NCBI GenBank assembly: GCA_902470925.1
Contig: CABRIF010000106.1
Coordinates: 1 to 7,951 of the forward strand
Source of the DNA: an uncultured Collinsella sp.
Lineage (GTDB): Bacteria; Actinomycetota; Coriobacteriia; Coriobacteriales; Coriobacteriaceae
Direction: 5' to 3'
Length of the DNA: 7,951 bases
Part shown: one piece after another, positions 5,286 through 7,951 of the stretch
Position numbering within the stretch: the first letter of the stretch is position 1
How the letters are laid out: every line of letters begins with the position of its first letter
Program-made: the position numbers and the translations under genes
The notes under the pieces: model-generated
The model's database searches: none
What the model was told of the DNA's origin: nothing
The model's input: the letters and a program-made list of their open reading frames with translations, nothing else

Positions 5286-7043
5286 TTATGCCAGCTCCTC
5301 TTCGCTCAGCTGCGACAGCGCGATCTGACGGTACGTCTCACAATCGCGCATCAGCTCCTCATGCGTTCCCTTGCCCGCAATCTTGCCCTCGTCCAGCACG
5401 ATGATCTGGTCGGCATCGCGGATGGTGCCGATGCGCTGGGCCACGATGATGCGCGTGGTGTCGCGGCAGGCATCGTCCAGCGCGTCGCGCAGCACGCGGT
5501 CGGTCTTGTAGTCGAGCGCCGAGAACGAATCGTCGAAGATCAGGATCTCGGGCTTGCGCGCGATCGCGCGCGCAATGGACAGGCGCTGCCGCTGACCGCC
5601 CGACAGGTTGGTGCCGCCCTGCGCCACGTGCGCATCGTAGGCGCCGTCCATCTTCTCCACGAACTCGCGCGCCTGGGCCGTATCCACCGCATCGACCACG
5701 TCGCCCGGCGTCGCCGGGGCCGCGCCGTTGTCGCCGTAGGCCACGTTGGAGGTCACCGATCCGCCGAACAGCGTTGCCCGCTGCGACACGTAGCCGATCT
5801 TGTTGCGCAGCGCGCGGCGGCTCCACGAGCGCACGTCCACGCCGTCAACGAGCACGCGACCCTCGGTGGTGTCGTAGAAGCGCGGGATGAGGTTGATGAT
5901 GGTCGACTTGCCCGAACCCGTCGAGCCGATGAGCGCCACCGTCTGACCGCGGTGCGCGACAAACGACACGCCCTGCAGCATGTTCTCCTCGGCATCCGGA
6001 TAGCTGAAGCCCACGTTCTCGAAGACGATCTCGCCGCGCTGGTCGGCCTCGCCGCCGGTGCGGGTGCCGTCCTGGATCGTCGGCTTGGTGTCCAGCACCT
6101 CGGCGATGCGGCCGGCCGCCACCTGGGCGCGCGGCAAGATCATGAAGATCATCACGAGCATCATGAACGCCATGACCACCTGAATGGCATACTGCGAGAA
6201 CACCATCATGTCGGAGAACAGGCCGATCTTGGCCGCCATGGTGGCATCGTTGAGCAGCGCGGCACCCACCCAGTAGATCGCCAGCGACAGCCCGCTCATC
6301 ACACCCTGGATGCTCGGCAGCAGAAAGGCCATGGCGCGGTTGGCGGTGAGCTGATTGCCCATCAGACGGCCGTTGACCTCCTCGAACTTCTCCTCTTGGT
6401 AGCCCTCGGCGTTGTAGGCGCGCACCACGGCCAGGCCGGTGAGGTTCTCGCGCGTCACGCGGTTCACGTCGTCGGTGAGGCGCTGCAGGCGGCGGAAGCG
6501 CGGGGTTGCCACCATGAGCACCACGCCCACGATGAGCAGCAGCACCACAACGGCACCGGCCGTCACCGCAGTCCACTCCCACTGCTTGCCCGCGATCTTG
6601 GAGCAGGCCCACACGGCCGTGATCGGCGCCTTGATGAGCATCTGCAGCCCCAGCACGATCAGCATCTGCACCTGGGTGACGTCGTTGGTGGAACGGGTGA
6701 TGAGGCTCGCGGTGGAGAAGCGGCCGATCTCGGCCATGGAGAAGGATTGCACCTTGTCGAAGAGCTTCTCGCGCAGGGTGCCGCCGAAGTGCGCGGCGAT
6801 ATTGGACGCGCACAGGGCGGTGACCACCGCAGCGGCGAGGCTGCCCAGCGAGCAGGCGAGCATCTTGGCGCCGGCGGTGAGGATCTCGCCCATCGTCGAG
6901 CCCTCCACCTGCACCAGACGGGTGATGTCGGCCATGTAATCGGGCGACTTGAGGTCAAGCCACACCTGGCACACGATGAACGCCAGCGCCACGCACGCCA
7001 GCGCCCATTCGCGCTTGGTGAGGTTTCGCAAGAGCTTGAGCAT
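5286..7043 (-). CDS. ABC exporter half-transporter, subunit with a degenerate ATP site
   Basis: The 585-residue protein has six transmembrane segments (about 13-31, 55-82, 126-147, 156-178, 238-262, 280-304) followed by an ATPase domain. Motifs: Walker A GSTGSGKST (373-381), Q421, intact signature LSGGQ (480-484), Walker B with D504, then D505 where the catalytic Glu should be, SALD (508-511), and Q536 in place of the switch His (VAQR). This Asp/Gln combination marks the non-catalytic nucleotide site of heterodimeric exporters such as TM287/288 and BmrCD. It therefore pairs with the gene directly downstream, whose start abuts this stop. The chosen start, MLKLLRNL, has AAAGGAG (7049-7055) in front; an in-frame ATG at 7133 would pass through the operator and add 30 unlikely residues. 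A MarR-type operator lies 46-62 bases upstream. The pair probably exports a hydrophobic toxin, drug or lipid; the substrate cannot be read from the sequence. Confidence 0.95.
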   Translation of the reverse strand: MLKLLRNLTKREWALACVALAFIVCQVWLDLKSPDYMADITRLVQVEGSTMGEILTAGAKMLACSLGSLAAAVVTALCASNIAAHFGGTLREKLFDKVQSFSMAEIGRFSTASLITRSTNDVTQVQMLIVLGLQMLIKAPITAVWACSKIAGKQWEWTAVTAGAVVVLLLIVGVVLMVATPRFRRLQRLTDDVNRVTRENLTGLAVVRAYNAEGYQEEKFEEVNGRLMGNQLTANRAMAFLLPSIQGVMSGLSLAIYWVGAALLNDATMAAKIGLFSDMMVFSQYAIQVVMAFMMLVMIFMILPRAQVAAGRIAEVLDTKPTIQDGTRTGGEADQRGEIVFENVGFSYPDAEENMLQGVSFVAHRGQTVALIGSTGSGKSTIINLIPRFYDTTEGRVLVDGVDVRSWSRRALRNKIGYVSQRATLFGGSVTSNVAYGDNGAAPATPGDVVDAVDTAQAREFVEKMDGAYDAHVAQGGTNLSGGQRQRLSIARAIARKPEILIFDDSFSALDYKTDRVLRDALDDACRDTTRIIVAQRIGTIRDADQIIVLDEGKIAGKGTHEELMRDCETYRQIALSQLSEEELA

Positions 7044-7048
7044 GTTCA

Positions 7049-7055
7049 CTCCTTT
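7049..7055 (-). promoter_or_regulatory. Ribosome binding site of the first exporter gene
   Basis: On the minus strand AAAGGAG stands 5 bases before the ATG at 7043. It fixes that start over the longer in-frame alternative at 7133. Confidence 0.8.
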
Positions 7056-7088
7056 GTTGGTTCTGATTCCCTCGTGTGAAATCGTTTT

Positions 7089-7110
7089 CTGTAACCCGGT
7101 TAGATATTTA
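7089..7110 (-). promoter_or_regulatory. MarR-type operator and -10 region in front of the exporter pair
   Basis: On the minus strand ATCTAAC-CGG-GTTACAG (7105-7089) repeats the marR operator: the left half-site is perfect and the right has 5 of 7 bases. TAAATA/AAATAT (7110-7104) overlaps its left edge in the same relative position as the marR -10 box. No clear -35 is visible. The site implies that the exporter genes have their own promoter, under the same regulator as marR. Confidence 0.7.
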
Positions 7111-7169
7111 CACGGCGCGCTCCCGCGGACCACATCCGGTCACGCGCAGCACAGGAGCGCCGCGAGTTG

Positions 7170-7613
7170 TCAGATATCGATACGCGGGGGCTTCATGACC
7201 TCGCCGATCTCGACCGCCGTCTCGATGAAGGCGCGGAATCGCTCGACCCCGATGCGGTCGATGACCAGCCCGACGCGCCGACGCATGTCGCGCCCGAGTT
7301 CCTCGATGAAGCGGTCGCCCTCGTCGGTAAGCGTGATGACCGTCATCCGCGCGTCCTCGGCGCTGCGCGAACGCTCGATCAGCCCGCGCGCCTCCATCTT
7401 CTTCAGCATGGCCGCCACGCGCGGCGTGCTCACGTCCATCTTCTCGGCGATGAACCCCGCCGTCACCGGAATGCCGCGCTCGCGGGCGCGGTCCAGCAGG
7501 TGCAGGGTCCCCCCGATGCCGGCGGTCGACAGGTCCCGGCGCGCGAAGCACCGCGCGGGATGCGCACGGCCGATCAGCTCAACCATGGCCTCAATGTCCT
7601 CTTGGGTTGCCAT
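7170..7613 (-). CDS. MarR-family transcriptional regulator
   Basis: The 147-residue protein has the MarR layout: N-terminal dimerisation helices, a winged helix at about 48-95 with VTAGFIAEKMDVSTPRVAAMLKKMEARGLIER (helix-turn-helix) and SRSAEDARMTVITLTDEG (wing with the family's D-x-R and LT-x-G features), then a C-terminal dimerisation helix. The start is fixed by AGGAGG (7620-7625) six bases upstream of the ATG; a longer frame reaching 7694 lacks support. The single Cys22 is not in a known sensor motif. It lies first in a same-strand cluster with the two exporter genes, 126 bases upstream of them. Matching palindromes in front of marR and of the exporter pair suggest that it represses both and is released by a compound the exporter removes. 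Confidence 0.93.
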   Translation of the reverse strand: MATQEDIEAMVELIGRAHPARCFARRDLSTAGIGGTLHLLDRARERGIPVTAGFIAEKMDVSTPRVAAMLKKMEARGLIERSRSAEDARMTVITLTDEGDRFIEELGRDMRRRVGLVIDRIGVERFRAFIETAVEIGEVMKPPRIDI

Positions 7614-7619
7614 GAAGCC

Positions 7620-7625
7620 CCTCCT
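7620..7625 (-). promoter_or_regulatory. Strong ribosome binding site of marR
   Basis: AGGAGG on the minus strand, 6 bases before the ATG at 7613. It decides the start in favour of MATQEDIEAM. Confidence 0.85.
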
Positions 7626-7738
7626 CTCGCGCCTGCGAAAACGCCTCGGTTCGCCTGCGATGCCCGCGGACCGCGCGCCCACGGCATGTTGCAAATGACG
7701 CGCCGCGTGTTTCGGGCAGACGGCAAGGCGTCGGATTT

Positions 7739-7755
7739 ATCTAACGAGGTTAGAT
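7739..7755. promoter_or_regulatory. Perfect palindromic MarR operator ATCTAAC-N3-GTTAGAT
   Basis: Seven-base perfect inverted arms around a 3-base spacer give a 17-base site, a typical MarR operator size. It overlaps the last two bases of the proposed marR -10 box and continues over the transcription start, so binding would block initiation. A second copy stands in front of the exporter genes (7089-7105). A GC-rich window makes such an AT-rich palindrome unlikely by chance. Confidence 0.8.
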
Positions 7756-7782
7756 TTAAACGCGCAGCGCGGGGTCGGTCAA
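7754..7782 (-). promoter_or_regulatory. Promoter of marR
   Basis: On the minus strand, TTGACC (7782-7777) and TTAAAT (7759-7754) are separated by 17 bases, close to the housekeeping sigma consensus. The leader to the marR start is about 135 bases. The -10 box overlaps the operator. Confidence 0.7.
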
Positions 7783-7939
7783 CCGCCGGCGCCCACTCAT
7801 CGCGCGCTCTCCATATTTGATTGGTGGGGTACTGCGCGCAGGCTCGGCCGGGCATCGGTCGATACCTCCGCCAAGCACGCCACACGTGCAGGTAACGCGC
7901 CCGACAGCACCCGTCACCCCAACTCGCCCGCCATCATGC

Positions 7940-7951
7940 CTGTCTCTTATA
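7940..7951 (-). other. Partial Nextera mosaic end (artefact)
   Basis: CTGTCTCTTATA is the first 12 bases of the reverse-complement Tn5 mosaic end used in Nextera libraries. It marks the true end of the biological sequence at 7939. Confidence 0.93.

Larger units (their letters stand above)
7614..7939. other. Gene-free region upstream of marR
   Basis: This 326-base stretch carries the marR ribosome binding site (7620-7625), a leader of about 135 bases, the operator and promoter (7739-7782), and then about 155 bases up to the adapter. In the last part I see only clustered small dyads (see findings) and no credible reading frame; any upstream gene lies outside the fragment. Confidence 0.6.

Noticed and set aside
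2685..7079. A 4.4 kb open frame of 1464 codons on the plus strand
   Set aside because: It lies exactly antisense to both exporter genes, starts in the repeat region, and its translation is His/Arg/Ala/Gly-rich with no family pattern. It is a by-product of high GC and biased codon use on the other strand.
7044..7133. Longer start for the first exporter gene
   Set aside because: It would run through the operator and -10 box; ATG 7043 has AAAGGAG and begins at the expected point before TM1.
7823..7872. tRNA-like fold with a 7-base acceptor-like stem
   Set aside because: It spans only 50 bases, too short for a tRNA, and has no recognisable T-loop or anticodon arm.

Overview
The window is high-GC DNA, probably from an anaerobic or microaerophilic actinobacterium of the class Coriobacteriia (gut or oral type). 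This placement is an inference from the strong G/C bias at third codon positions, GGAG-type ribosome binding sites, a desulfoferrodoxin-type regulator, and a GGGGACGGGGTC repeat family that I associate with this class; no rRNA or marker gene is present to prove it. Both ends are sequencing adapter: bases 1-46 are an Illumina Nextera i7 adapter with its index, and 7940-7951 are the start of the mosaic end. The biological sequence is therefore 47-7939.

Layout. (1) 282-908 (+): a Cre/Xre-type helix-turn-helix protein fused to a complete desulfoferrodoxin-like two-iron module. (2) 909-1519: a 611-base convergent intergenic region carrying nine copies of a short interspersed repeat. (3) 1520-1846 (-): an HxlR-family regulator with the family's N-terminal cysteine, divergent from (4) 2026-2673 (+): a YwnB-like NAD(P)-binding oxidoreductase. 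The 179-base gap between them holds two dyads. (5) 2674-2927: a second convergent intergenic region with six more repeat copies. (6) On the minus strand, read from right to left: a MarR-family regulator (7613-7170), then two ABC exporter half-transporters (7043-5286 and 5285-2928) whose stop and start codons abut (TAA|ATG).

How the genes work together. The two ABC proteins form a heterodimeric type IV exporter. The first subunit has a degenerate nucleotide-binding site (Asp for the catalytic Glu, Gln for the switch His); the second has the catalytic residues but an LSAGQ signature. The exporter is probably controlled by the MarR protein: a perfect ATCTAAC-N3-GTTAGAT operator overlaps a good promoter in front of marR, and a second copy (12/14 half-site bases) lies in front of the exporter pair. 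The left half has a redox flavour: a superoxide-reductase-like sensor fusion, and a cysteine-bearing HxlR regulator facing an NAD(P)-binding protein.

The least explained element is the repeat family: 15 copies, all confined to the two convergent gaps, mostly with the G-rich strand reading in the sense of the nearest gene's mRNA.
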